This document shows positions 43,964 through 51,596 of a stretch of DNA of 64,000 bases, piece after piece. The notes below the pieces were generated by a model. That model saw only the letters and a list, made by a program, of their open reading frames with translations. It was not told the origin of the DNA and searched no databases. Each line of letters starts with the position of its first letter. The stretch's first letter is position 1. The position numbers and the translations under genes were made by a program. The stretch comes from Flavobacterium sp. N2820. GTDB lineage: Bacteria > Bacteroidota > Bacteroidia > Flavobacteriales > Flavobacteriaceae. The DNA is taken from positions 2,619,001 through 2,683,000 of the forward strand of contig NZ_CP110008.1 of NCBI RefSeq assembly GCF_025947285.1, written 5' to 3'.

Positions 43964-43968
43964 AATGG

Positions 43969-43997
43969 AAAGCTTTGCATTTATGCAGAGCTTTTTT
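43969..43997 (+). terminator. Second hairpin terminator downstream of tRNA-Asp
   Basis: GCTTTGCAT and ATGCAGAGC (one G-U) followed by a T run. No gene lies between the two terminators, so a small RNA or a pseudogene remnant may end here. Confidence 0.65.
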
Positions 43998-44088
43998 GAT
44001 TTTAAATAGGGATAGATTTTTTTAACAGCTGTTTTTTTGTTTTTATTTTTTTGTTGCATATATTTATAAAATAATTAAACAAAAAAAT

Positions 44089-44715
44089 ATGAAAAATATA
44101 TTTACAGCATTATTCATGCTATCATTTACATTGATGTTCTCTCAGGATGTGGTTGAAGAGAAACAAAATAAATATGGATTTGAAGTAACAGCTAAATTTG
44201 GTTCATCAAAATTGGATTTAAAGGATGCGGTTGATTTAAATGGTAGCTTTAGTGCGGGTGATTTTTTATTTGTTTATAGATTAAATGAAAAATCGACGCT
44301 TAAATCTGGAGTAACTCTTGCAGAATTTAATTCTAATTTTACTTCATTAGGAGAAACAGCGAGTCTAAAAAACACATACTTGCAAATCCCTTTAAAATAT
44401 TTTTACGCAACTTCACTTTCAAATAATGCACTAAATAATTCGAAAATTAATATGTTGTTTGGAATAGGAATAAATGCAAATCATTTATACAAGTCAGAAG
44501 TTGAAACAACATTGTCGACTAGTTCTGATAAGAATTTAGGATGGAATTTTGGTTCTTCATTTGAAATGGGATTAGATTTTACCTTTTCAAAGTACATGAA
44601 TTTCGGTATTTTTTATGAAGCCATGTCAGATATTACTCGAATCAAAAAAGATGATATCAATCAAAAGTTGATAAGTACTAATTTGGTTAAGTTTTCTTAC
44701 ATCTTAAATTTTTAA
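44089..44715 (+). CDS. Outer-membrane beta-barrel protein
   Basis: A 208-residue protein with a signal peptide (MKNIFTALFMLSFTLMFSQD). A small beta-barrel with alternating strands and Gly turns follows (YGFEVTAKFGSSKLDL; MLFGIGINANHLY; FGSSFEMGLDFTFS). It ends in the aromatic terminal strand LVKFSYILNF. It resembles OmpW/outer-membrane beta-barrel family proteins common in Flavobacterium. Substrate or partner unknown. Flanked by the two 18-bp D-arm-like elements. Confidence 0.85.
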   Translation: MKNIFTALFMLSFTLMFSQDVVEEKQNKYGFEVTAKFGSSKLDLKDAVDLNGSFSAGDFLFVYRLNEKSTLKSGVTLAEFNSNFTSLGETASLKNTYLQIPLKYFYATSLSNNALNNSKINMLFGIGINANHLYKSEVETTLSTSSDKNLGWNFGSSFEMGLDFTFSKYMNFGIFYEAMSDITRIKKDDINQKLISTNLVKFSYILNF

Positions 44716-44728
44716 TTAATTTTGTTTT

Positions 44729-44746
44729 AGGTTTAGTGGTTAGGCC
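44729..44746 (+). repeat. 18-bp D-arm-like element, right copy
   Basis: AGGTTTAGTGGTTAGGCC, 16 of 18 identical to 43946-43963. A terminator starts 6 bases later. Confidence 0.6.
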
Positions 44747-44751
44747 TCTTT

Positions 44752-44780
44752 AAAAGCGTTGAATTTTTCAGCGCTTTTTT
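44752..44780 (+). terminator. Terminator of the outer-membrane barrel gene
   Basis: GCGTTGAA and TTCAGCGC (one G-U), followed by six T. Confidence 0.8.
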
Positions 44781-44783
44781 AGT

Positions 44784-45284
44784 TTAAAACCAAACCGCTC
44801 TATTTTGCCAAACAAGAACTAAAAATAATCCAAAAAATAGCAAGCTTACTAATACTTTCATAAAAGTTCCAGCTAAAAATCCAATAAATGATCCAGTTGC
44901 TGCTTTAAATGCTCTTCCTTTTTCTTGAGAGTTATAAATAAGTTCTCCCACGAGTGCTCCAACAAATGGACCAATTAAAAACCCAAAAGGAATAGGCGCA
45001 AAAATTCCAATTACTAAACCAATATTTGTTCCCCAAATGCCGTATTTACTTCCGCCGAAGTATTTTGTGCCTTTTGCTGGAATTATATAATCTAAAATCC
45101 CAATTACAATGGCAATTATTAAAGTAATACCAAGTAACCAATAATTGGTTTCAATTCCTTGACAGAAATAAAGGAGTAAAATACCAACCCAACTCACAGG
45201 TGGTCCAGGTAAAGCAGGAAGAATACTACCAATAATACCAACTAACATTAAGATGAGACCCAGAATCAATAAAAAGTATTCCAT
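44784..45284 (-). CDS. DUF456 family membrane protein
   Basis: A 166-residue integral membrane protein with four to five helices and Gly/Pro-rich turns typical of DUF456: SILPALPGPPVSWVGILLLY, the mid-helix IPAKGTKYFGGSKYGIWGTN, and IGPFVGALVGELIY. The function is unknown. It is divergent from the TonB-C gene and convergent with the barrel gene. Confidence 0.92.
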   Translation of the reverse strand: MEYFLLILGLILMLVGIIGSILPALPGPPVSWVGILLLYFCQGIETNYWLLGITLIIAIVIGILDYIIPAKGTKYFGGSKYGIWGTNIGLVIGIFAPIPFGFLIGPFVGALVGELIYNSQEKGRAFKAATGSFIGFLAGTFMKVLVSLLFFGLFLVLVWQNRAVWF

Positions 45285-45349
45285 AAGATTTTAGTTATTG
45301 TCTAACAAATTTATAACTTTGTTTCATAAAATTTTAATTTATTGATTCT

Positions 45350-45967
45350 ATGCGATTTATTTTTTTACTTTTTATTTCTTTTCTATTTGTTAATGCAGCG
45401 GTTGCTCAAGATAAAAAAGCACCAACACAGGAACAATTGAAAGAATTGTCAAGAATTCAAAATGAAAAATATGAGAACCAAAAGAAAAAAGAATGGGATG
45501 CTTATTTAGTTCGTGTCGAGGCAGATAAATTGGCAAAAAAACAGAAAAAAGTAGCAGATTCTATTGAAAAATCTAAACTAACTGATAATGTAAAAAATGA
45601 TATTGATGATTTTACAAAATGCTCAGTTCAAGAATTACCTTACTTTAAAGTAAAAAATTATATTACTAAACTAGAAGAGTTAAAGTCATTGGATAATTAC
45701 ATTAAAATTCATATTTATAATAAGTTTAGATATCCCGAATTTGCCATTAAACACGAATTACAAGGAAGAGTTATGGTTTATTTTATTATTGACAAGGAAG
45801 GAAATCTTCAAATTAAAGAAGCTATTGGTCCAAAAAACGGATTGATTTTAGAAGAAGAAGCTATTCGCATTATTAAATCGTTACCAACAGCCATTCCTGC
45901 TAAATGTGATGGAAAACCGATTAATATTTCCTATGCAATACCTATAATGTTTCAGATGGAAGAATAA
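45350..45967 (+). CDS. TonB C-terminal domain protein (energy-transducer-like)
   Basis: A 205-residue exported protein. Signal peptide (MRFIFLLFISFLFVNAAVAQ), Lys/Glu-rich linker (about 22-85), and a C-terminal TonB-C domain (about 120-205; FRYPEFAIKHELQGRVMVYF, then IDKEGNLQIKEAIGPKN). TonB proteins normally have an N-terminal membrane anchor; here the N-terminus looks like a cleavable signal, so this is a TonB-C-fold periplasmic protein rather than a full transducer. The lipoprotein gene follows after 1 base and is translated with it. Confidence 0.85.
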   Translation: MRFIFLLFISFLFVNAAVAQDKKAPTQEQLKELSRIQNEKYENQKKKEWDAYLVRVEADKLAKKQKKVADSIEKSKLTDNVKNDIDDFTKCSVQELPYFKVKNYITKLEELKSLDNYIKIHIYNKFRYPEFAIKHELQGRVMVYFIIDKEGNLQIKEAIGPKNGLILEEEAIRIIKSLPTAIPAKCDGKPINISYAIPIMFQMEE

Positions 45968-45968
45968 T

Positions 45969-46451
45969 ATGAAAAAGATAATTCAACTGTTTTTTTTGCT
46001 TTTAGCATTACAATCTTGCCAGTACTTCGAAAAACAAGTACCTGATGAGAAAGAATTATTAGAACAAGAATTAAAAAAAATCAATTGGGACGAAGTGGAT
46101 GAATTTCCATCTGTTTTGCAATGCGATACAATTAAAGATGCCGAAATAAAAAAACAATGTTTTTTTGATTACTTAGCACAAACTATTCAGGAACGAATAG
46201 GAATTGATACGTTGCAAATGTTGTATCCAGAAATGGACACCATTGAAGTAAAAGTGACCATAAACCCCGATGCGAGTTTGCAATTTGAACCACAATTTTC
46301 AAAAGATAGTGTTGCGTACGATAAAACTAAAATTGATAGTATTTTAACTGCTCGTTTATCTGATTTTCCAAAAGTTGAACCTGCAATTAAAAGAGGAATT
46401 AAAGTAAAAACACAATTTGTACTTCCGGTTATTATTAAAGTCGAAAAGTAA
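45969..46451 (+). CDS. Lipoprotein of unknown function, coupled to the TonB-C gene
   Basis: A 160-residue lipoprotein (MKKIIQLFFLLLALQSCQYF, lipid Cys17). Two Cys occur at about 51 and 62 (LQCDTIKDAEIKKQCFFDYL). The second half (VKVTINPDASLQFEPQF and RGIKVKTQFVLPVIIKVEK) has the strand layout of a shortened TonB-C domain. The single base between the two genes suggests the products act together. No family name can be given with confidence. Confidence 0.78.
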   Translation: MKKIIQLFFLLLALQSCQYFEKQVPDEKELLEQELKKINWDEVDEFPSVLQCDTIKDAEIKKQCFFDYLAQTIQERIGIDTLQMLYPEMDTIEVKVTINPDASLQFEPQFSKDSVAYDKTKIDSILTARLSDFPKVEPAIKRGIKVKTQFVLPVIIKVEK

Positions 46452-46453
46452 TT

Positions 46454-47557
46454 TTATTTTCTAAAATTTCTCCCTTTCCAACTGTAGTCTCCAAACAATG
46501 AATACACAGCCACAGAAACACTAAAAAACGGATACAACAAACTACTTGCTAATACATACTGCAATTTCGATTCAAAGAAATTTGCCGTTTTATAAAGTAA
46601 AATAAAATCGATTAGGAATTTTGATGCGATAAAAAGCACAAAAATATTAGGATTAATTAATTGAAATAACCAAAATAAGAAAGTTACAATCCAAGCCAAA
46701 TTTCCAACCAAAACCACAAGCGCTAACATCTTTCCATAAACTGAAGAATATCCTGTGCTTTTTGAAGCCCAGCGTACACGTTGCTGAAATAATTCAAACC
46801 AGGTTTCTACTGATTTTGTTGCGACAATACTTTCTTTAGCCAATAAAAAACCAACTTTCTTTTGAGCAACTAAAATCGCTTTTTGTAATAAAAAAACATC
46901 ATCTCCACTAGCAATCGAATCATTTCCTTGAAAACCATTTAATTCTTTGAAAAAATGTTTGGAATAGGCAAAATTAGCACCGTTACACATAAAAGGTTTC
47001 CCAATTCCAAAGCTTCCAATCGTAGCGCCTTGTAAACTCAAAAAATCTAAATTCTGAAAAGCCGATATGAAACCATTTTTTGGAAGATAGCAAACGCCAG
47101 AAGCTATCATGTCAACTTCATTTTCCTGAATATATTGGTCATAAATTGTCAACCAATCTTTTTGAACTAAACAATCGGCATCGGTAGTAATAATCCAATC
47201 GTTTTTTGCTATTTGAATTGCGGTTTCAATAGCATCTTTCTTTGGTGAATTTGATTTTCTTTCGTTCTTAATTACTTTCAAACTGAACACTGAATACTGA
47301 ACACTGAACACTTCTTCTGAATCATCATCCACTAAAATCACTTCCATCAAATCCTTCGGATAATTCAACAATGAAATCGAATGCAACAAATTCGGAAGAT
47401 TCTCTTTTTCATTTCGAAACGGAACTACAATTGAAAAGGATGTTTTTGGAGTGAATTCTGTTTTCGAAAAGCGTTTCATTCGATTAAATCCATAAATCAG
47501 TTGTCCAATGAATAGGATGTAAATGAGAAAAACGGTTCCGAGAATTAATTCCAACAT
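46454..47557 (-). CDS. Membrane-anchored family 2 glycosyltransferase
   Basis: A 367-residue GT2 enzyme: N-terminal membrane helix (about 3-22), GT-A motifs SIVVPFRNEKENLPNLLHSI, VILVDDDSEE, TTDADCLVQKDWL and the acceptor-side WFELFQQRVRWASKS. C-terminal helices (about 270-350) follow. Within the domain (about residues 83-93) the peptide VFSVQYSVFSL is encoded by a near-perfect short repeat at 47281-47312, in a variable loop after VDDDSE. Likely acts on a polyprenol- or lipid-linked acceptor; substrate unknown. Confidence 0.88.
   Translation of the reverse strand: MLELILGTVFLIYILFIGQLIYGFNRMKRFSKTEFTPKTSFSIVVPFRNEKENLPNLLHSISLLNYPKDLMEVILVDDDSEEVFSVQYSVFSLKVIKNERKSNSPKKDAIETAIQIAKNDWIITTDADCLVQKDWLTIYDQYIQENEVDMIASGVCYLPKNGFISAFQNLDFLSLQGATIGSFGIGKPFMCNGANFAYSKHFFKELNGFQGNDSIASGDDVFLLQKAILVAQKKVGFLLAKESIVATKSVETWFELFQQRVRWASKSTGYSSVYGKMLALVVLVGNLAWIVTFLFWLFQLINPNIFVLFIASKFLIDFILLYKTANFFESKLQYVLASSLLYPFFSVSVAVYSLFGDYSWKGRNFRK
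47281..47312. repeat. ACTGAACACTGAAT repeat inside the GT2 gene
   Basis: AACTGAACACTGAATACTGAACACTGAACACTT-type units (ACTGA + ACACTGA) repeat with a 5/10-bp rhythm inside coding sequence. The same phrase family occurs between genes at 30798-30872. Confidence 0.75.
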
Positions 47558-47646
47558 AATTTAAAAATATTTCTATTTGGGTTATGTTGAGTGAAACGTC
47601 TAAAATCAACACAATCAAAATCTATTGTGGCTATGTGTTAAATTTT

Positions 47647-47665
47647 AAAACACATAGAAACATAG
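47647..47665. repeat. Dispersed repeat AAAACACATAGnnACATAG, copy 2
   Basis: Matches 42620-42638 at 17 of 19 bases. Its left part also forms a palindrome with CTATGTGTT at 47631-47639. Confidence 0.6.
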
Positions 47666-47727
47666 TAAAAGTGAAAAAAATTATTGAGAAGACAAAGAAA
47701 ACTTCGTTTTTACACAAAGAAAATGGA

Positions 47728-48656
47728 TTATGCTTTTTTGTCATTCAACTTAAATCGCATCACGTAATAACTTCCAATTACTACGGGTAAAACTACGTTT
47801 AAAAACCACATCAATGTACTAATGAAAATCACAATCCATTCGTTAACACCATATTTTCCAAAGAAAAACATCGCCACACTTCCTTTTACAGCAAAATCTA
47901 AAAATTGAAAACTCGGTAATGAAGAAGCTAAAAAGTAAACCGCAGCAATCGAACTAATCAAAGTTAGGTAAGGTAAATCTACATCAAAAACTAAAAACAA
48001 AATATAATATTGATGCGAAAAAACCAAGTAACGACAAACGCCAAGAAAAATATTTTTTCGGTGAATCTTCTTTGGAATTTCGTTGATTTTGTGTAATAAT
48101 TTTTGAATCGAATACCCTTTTATGGTGATATTTTTCGAGAGAATTGAAGCAAAAAACAATAGAATTGCAATTCCAATTATGGCTAAAGCCCATTTCCAAT
48201 AACCAATTAAAATCAATCCAATAGTTCCAAAAATAATGGTCAAAATCATCTGGATTCCGTTGCAAATCAGATTTAAAAACACTATTTTTTTGGTTTGTTC
48301 TTTTTGAAAAACATCGCTTTTCCAGCATATTCTCCTAAACCATTTGGTGTAAAAATTCCAGCAGTTAAGGCACCAAGAACTTGTTTACTTGCCTCGCCAA
48401 TTGAAATCGGTTTGATGAATGTTACCAAATTCTGCCACTTTAAAATCTCAAAATAACGATTGGCAACACTAAACAATAAAATGAAAATGATGGTCGTTAC
48501 CGAGGTTTTTTCCAAAACTAAAGTCTGGAATTTGCTCCATTCTAATTTTGAATTTCCAGCAATTTGGTCGTAAATAAAATAAAACGCACCAATTACAATC
48601 AAAAGTTTGATGGAAAAAACAAGGAATTGTTTAGCTTTGTGAGGAATTGAAATCAT
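47728..48656 (-). pseudogene. LPG synthase TM-domain (flippase-like) membrane protein, split by a frameshift
   Basis: Two minus-strand frames together give one member of the lysylphosphatidylglycerol synthase transmembrane (flippase-like) family. The N-terminal part is 48282-48656 (124 codons; FSVANRYFEILKWQNLVTFI, GIFTPNGLGEYAGKAMFFKK). The C-terminal part is in the -1 frame, 47728 to about 48284 (FLNLICNGIQMILTIIFGTI, SSLPSFQFLDFAVKGSVAMF). The N-terminal frame ends at TAG right after an A7 run (48285-48291, plus-strand T7). Adding one A near 48301, or a -1 slip on A-AAA-AAA, restores GKAMFF...TKKIVFLNLI. It may be a true pseudogene, a sequencing error or a slippage-expressed gene. Confidence 0.82.
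48285..48291 (-). other. A7 slippery heptamer at the frame break
   Basis: On the minus strand the zero frame reads CCA-AAA-AAA-TAG, so A-AAA-AAA sits immediately before the stop. A -1 slip continues as ATA-GTG-TTT (I-V-F) into the conserved downstream part. Confidence 0.6.
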
Positions 48657-48673
48657 TGGTACAAAGAAACGAA

Positions 48674-48704
48674 AACTTTGAACTTGAAACTTGAAACTTG
48701 AAAC
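48674..48704. repeat. 7-bp AACTTGA tandem repeat upstream of ruvC
   Basis: AACTTTG, AACTTGA, AACTTGA, AACTTGA, AAC head to tail. It ends 6 bases before the ruvC start codon. Confidence 0.85.
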
Positions 48705-48710
48705 AAAATT

Positions 48711-49265
48711 TTGGCAAACGAACGCATCATATTAGGAATTGATCCAGGAACCACAATTATGGGGTTTGGATTAATCAAAGTAGTCAACAAGAAAATGGAA
48801 TTTCTGCAGTTGAACGAACTCATTTTGTCCAAGTACGATAACCATTATCAGAAATTAAAAATCATTTTTGAAAGAACAATTGAGTTAATTGATACCCACA
48901 ATCCAGATGAAATTGCCATTGAAGCACCTTTTTTTGGTAAAAATGTACAATCAATGCTAAAACTAGGAAGAGCACAAGGTGTTGCTATGGCTGCAGGACT
49001 TTCGAGAGATATTCCGATTACCGAATATGAACCAAAAAAAATAAAAATGGCTATTACTGGAAATGGAAATGCCAGTAAGGAACAAGTAGCCAAAATGCTT
49101 CAACAATTATTAGGATTAAAGGAGCTTCCTAAAAATCTCGATTCCACAGATGGTTTGGCGGCTGCAGTTTGTCATTTTTTCAATTCGGGAAGAGTTGAAG
49201 TGGGAAAAAATTATACGGGATGGGATGCTTTTGTAAAGCAAAATGAAAATAGAGTTAAAAGATAA
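48711..49265 (+). CDS. ruvC: Crossover junction endodeoxyribonuclease RuvC
   Basis: A 184-residue Holliday-junction resolvase. Four acidic catalytic residues are placed as expected: Asp in ILGIDPGTTIMGFG, Glu in AIEAPFFGKN, and the pair in NLDSTDGLAAAVCHFF. Translation seems to start at TTG (48711), since Bacteroidota RuvC proteins begin a few residues before ERIILGIDPGT and no ATG lies in frame nearby. A 7-bp repeat lies directly upstream. hemW usually follows; here a lipoprotein gene intervenes. Confidence 0.95.
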   Translation: MANERIILGIDPGTTIMGFGLIKVVNKKMEFLQLNELILSKYDNHYQKLKIIFERTIELIDTHNPDEIAIEAPFFGKNVQSMLKLGRAQGVAMAAGLSRDIPITEYEPKKIKMAITGNGNASKEQVAKMLQQLLGLKELPKNLDSTDGLAAAVCHFFNSGRVEVGKNYTGWDAFVKQNENRVKR

Positions 49266-49287
49266 ATTTAACTTAAGTAAAAAATAT

Positions 49288-49295
49288 TATCTTTG
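49288..49295 (+). promoter_or_regulatory. -7-like box in the ruvC-lipoprotein gap
   Basis: TATCTTTG (TAnnTTTG), 175 bases before the lipoprotein ATG. A 14-codon frame (49299-49343) starts just after it but shows no support as a gene. Confidence 0.35.
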
Positions 49296-49469
49296 ATAAT
49301 GAGGAAAGAACTTACCTATGAAATAATATTAATATTGCTTTAAAATTTTCAGAGTTTAATTAAGTAAAGTTAAAAACTCAACAACATAATTTAAACTTTT
49401 TATTCAAGAAAGTTAAATAAACTAAAAAGCTATTTGTACAAAAAACTTTTTAGAATAATAAAAGACAAA

Positions 49470-50369
49470 ATGAAAAGATTAATAAACTTTTTTACACTTA
49501 TATTTACTGTTATTTTTATGTCTTGCTCAAGTGATGAGGATAATAATAGCAATCCTTATTACTTTAATTTTAAGTTGAATAGCATTCCTTTTACGCAAAT
49601 TACCTATCCAAATAATTTTTATGCTCAAGGAGGAGATAAATATTTCAAAATTGGTATTAATTCAGATGACGGAAAGTATTTTCATATAATTTTTGATAAA
49701 AACGGAAAATTAATCGAATCAAAAGTTTATAGTTTAGGTCAAATTCCAACATTTGTTAACAAGGAAAATTATTTTCATTACAGATCTCATTATTTTTATT
49801 TTGATAATATTTCAATTAATGAAACTACTAAAACGATTTCAGGAAATTTTTATCAAAAATTATACACTGATAAAAATGATTTAGATTCAGATTATGATAT
49901 TGTTGAAGGAGACTTTTATTTATCTTATGACAATGAACAATATTCTAGCAATCAGGAATTAATTAGACCTTGCAATACAAAATTAAATGAAACAGATTGG
50001 TTTTGTTTTGATGAAAATCATTTTTCATACCCACCATTTCAAGCTCAAAGAGAAATTGAATTTATAAGTAATGATGATTCAAAGTTTAAAATTGGTATAG
50101 ACGTATATAATTCAGAAACTGGTTTATACAATTTTGATACTTCTACATACACAGGAAATTACATTAAATTCTATAAGTATAATATAAATACTTTAAATTA
50201 TGATGAGTATGATGTTGATGGAAGTATTGAAATAATTAGTAGAGATCTTTTATGGCCTCCTGGTTTTAAATATACGATAAAATTTGATTTAACTGCAAAT
50301 CATCAAATTAGTGGTGAAACAATTAATATCTCAGATGGAAATTTTACTTTTGCGTTTAGTGGAAATTAA
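49470..50369 (+). CDS. Lipoprotein of unknown function, lineage-specific
   Basis: A 299-residue lipoprotein (start at ATG 49470; MKRLINFFTLIFTVIFMSCS, lipid Cys19, then Asp/Asn-rich DEDNNSNP). The remainder is rich in Tyr, Phe, Asn and Asp with strand-like alternation and has two Cys (RPCNTKLNETDWFCFDE). I recognise no family. It is more AT-rich than its neighbours and sits between ruvC and hemW, which I recall as adjacent in related genomes, so it may be a later insertion. The hemW gene starts 3 bases after its stop. Confidence 0.75.
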   Translation: MKRLINFFTLIFTVIFMSCSSDEDNNSNPYYFNFKLNSIPFTQITYPNNFYAQGGDKYFKIGINSDDGKYFHIIFDKNGKLIESKVYSLGQIPTFVNKENYFHYRSHYFYFDNISINETTKTISGNFYQKLYTDKNDLDSDYDIVEGDFYLSYDNEQYSSNQELIRPCNTKLNETDWFCFDENHFSYPPFQAQREIEFISNDDSKFKIGIDVYNSETGLYNFDTSTYTGNYIKFYKYNINTLNYDEYDVDGSIEIISRDLLWPPGFKYTIKFDLTANHQISGETINISDGNFTFAFSGN

Positions 50370-50372
50370 TTA

Positions 50373-51506
50373 ATGTCAGGCATCTACATCCACATACCAT
50401 TCTGCAAGCAGGCGTGTCACTATTGCGATTTTCATTTTTCTACTTCGTTGAAGAAGAAGGATGAGATGGTTTTGGCATTGGCTAAAGAAATTGAAATGCG
50501 TAAAAGTGAGTTTCAAGAGGAGATTGTTGAAACGATTTATTTTGGTGGTGGTACTCCAAGCATTTTAGAAATTTCTGATTTAAAATTTTTAATTGATGCA
50601 GTATATCGAAATTTCAAAGTGGTTGAAAATCCAGAAATTACGGTAGAAGCCAATCCAGATGATTTAACAGAGAATCGAATAATTGAGCTATCAAAAAACA
50701 AAGTCAACCGATTATCTATCGGAATTCAATCGTTTTTTGAAGATGATTTAAAGTTAATGAATCGTGCGCACAACGTTGAAGAAGCAAAGAGCTGTTTGAA
50801 AATTGCAACACAATATTTTGATAATATTTCTATTGATTTGATTTACGGAATTCCCGAAATGAGTAATGAAAAATGGTTGCAAAACATTGAAACGGCTTTG
50901 TCTTTTAAAGTACCACACATTTCGAGTTATGCTTTAACAGTTGAACCCAAAACCGCTTTGCATTCGTTTATTCAAAAAGGAATCATTCCGCAACCTGATG
51001 ATGAAGTGGCTCAAGAACATTTTCAAATTTTGGTAGACAAACTTTCAGAAAACGAATTCATTCATTACGAATTATCGAATTTTGGTAAAGAAAATTATTT
51101 TTCTAAAAACAATTCGAGTTATTGGTTGGGAAAAAAATACATCGGAATTGGTCCGTCAGCTCACAGTTATGATGGAAAAAATAGAGGATGGAATGTGTCA
51201 AATAATTCACTTTATATCAAATCAATACAAGAAAATAAATTACCAATTGAAATCGAAACATTAACCAAAACCGACCGATACAACGAATATGTTATGACTG
51301 GCTTGAGAACCATTTGGGGTGTTTCATTAAATAAAATCGAACAAGAATTTGGAGAAACATATCTACATTATTTAAACCAACAAGCCGCAAAATTTATCGA
51401 AGACCATTTGTTGTTTGTGGATGATCACATTTTACGCACGACTAAAAAAGGAAAGTTTTTGAGTGATGGAATAGCTTCCGACTTATTTTTACTAAATTTG
51501 GATTGA
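50373..51506 (+). CDS. hemW: Radical SAM heme chaperone HemW
   Basis: A 377-residue protein with the radical-SAM cluster motif CKQACHYCDF (Cys-x3-Cys-x2-Cys, residues about 10-19), the family FGGGTPSILEISDLKFLIDA, and the HemW-type GIPEMSNEKWLQNIETAL and C-terminal HemN-like domain (NEYVMTGLRTIWGVSLNKIE). It inserts or carries heme for respiratory proteins rather than oxidising coproporphyrinogen. The fourth HemN-type Cys of CxxxCxxC-x-C is absent (Phe follows), which fits HemW. Confidence 0.93.
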   Translation: MSGIYIHIPFCKQACHYCDFHFSTSLKKKDEMVLALAKEIEMRKSEFQEEIVETIYFGGGTPSILEISDLKFLIDAVYRNFKVVENPEITVEANPDDLTENRIIELSKNKVNRLSIGIQSFFEDDLKLMNRAHNVEEAKSCLKIATQYFDNISIDLIYGIPEMSNEKWLQNIETALSFKVPHISSYALTVEPKTALHSFIQKGIIPQPDDEVAQEHFQILVDKLSENEFIHYELSNFGKENYFSKNNSSYWLGKKYIGIGPSAHSYDGKNRGWNVSNNSLYIKSIQENKLPIEIETLTKTDRYNEYVMTGLRTIWGVSLNKIEQEFGETYLHYLNQQAAKFIEDHLLFVDDHILRTTKKGKFLSDGIASDLFLLNLD

Positions 51507-51509
51507 TTA

Positions 51510-51593
51510 TTAACCACTAAGAACACAAAGAAAGCACAATAAAACACTACGCTTTGTGAACTTAATGAAAAACCATGTGACCATTGTGGTTAA
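51510..51593. repeat. Nested-palindrome intergenic element
   Basis: Outer arms TTAACCAC (51510-51517) and GTGGTTAA (51586-51593), and inner arms CACAAAG (51524-51530) and CTTTGTG (51552-51558). It begins 4 bases after the hemW stop and ends 4 bases before the cyclase start. Confidence 0.65.
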
Positions 51594-51596
51594 ATT

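Noticed and set aside
43893..43968. Possible degenerate tRNA downstream of tRNA-Asp
   Set aside because: Only a D-arm-like stretch is present; no anticodon or T-arm can be formed. Kept as a repeat instead.
43814..44059. 81-codon minus-strand frame ending in GRDSNPRPHA
   Set aside because: It is antisense to the tRNA-Asp T-arm; this peptide ending is a well-known artefact of frames read across tRNA genes. It also runs through two terminators.
47984..48328. Third-frame open stretch across the broken LPG-synthase-like gene
   Set aside because: Its peptide is rich in Cys, Asn and Ser and lacks the hydrophobic pattern of the two real halves; the family similarity is in the other two frames.
48670..48710. 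Short repeats considered as a CRISPR array
   Set aside because: The 7-bp units are directly adjacent with no spacers and no cas genes are present; they are simple tandem repeats.
49299..49343. 14-codon frame after a -7-like box before the lipoprotein gene
   Set aside because: Considered as a leader peptide, but it has no clear ribosome site, no regulatory codon run and no attenuator hairpin.
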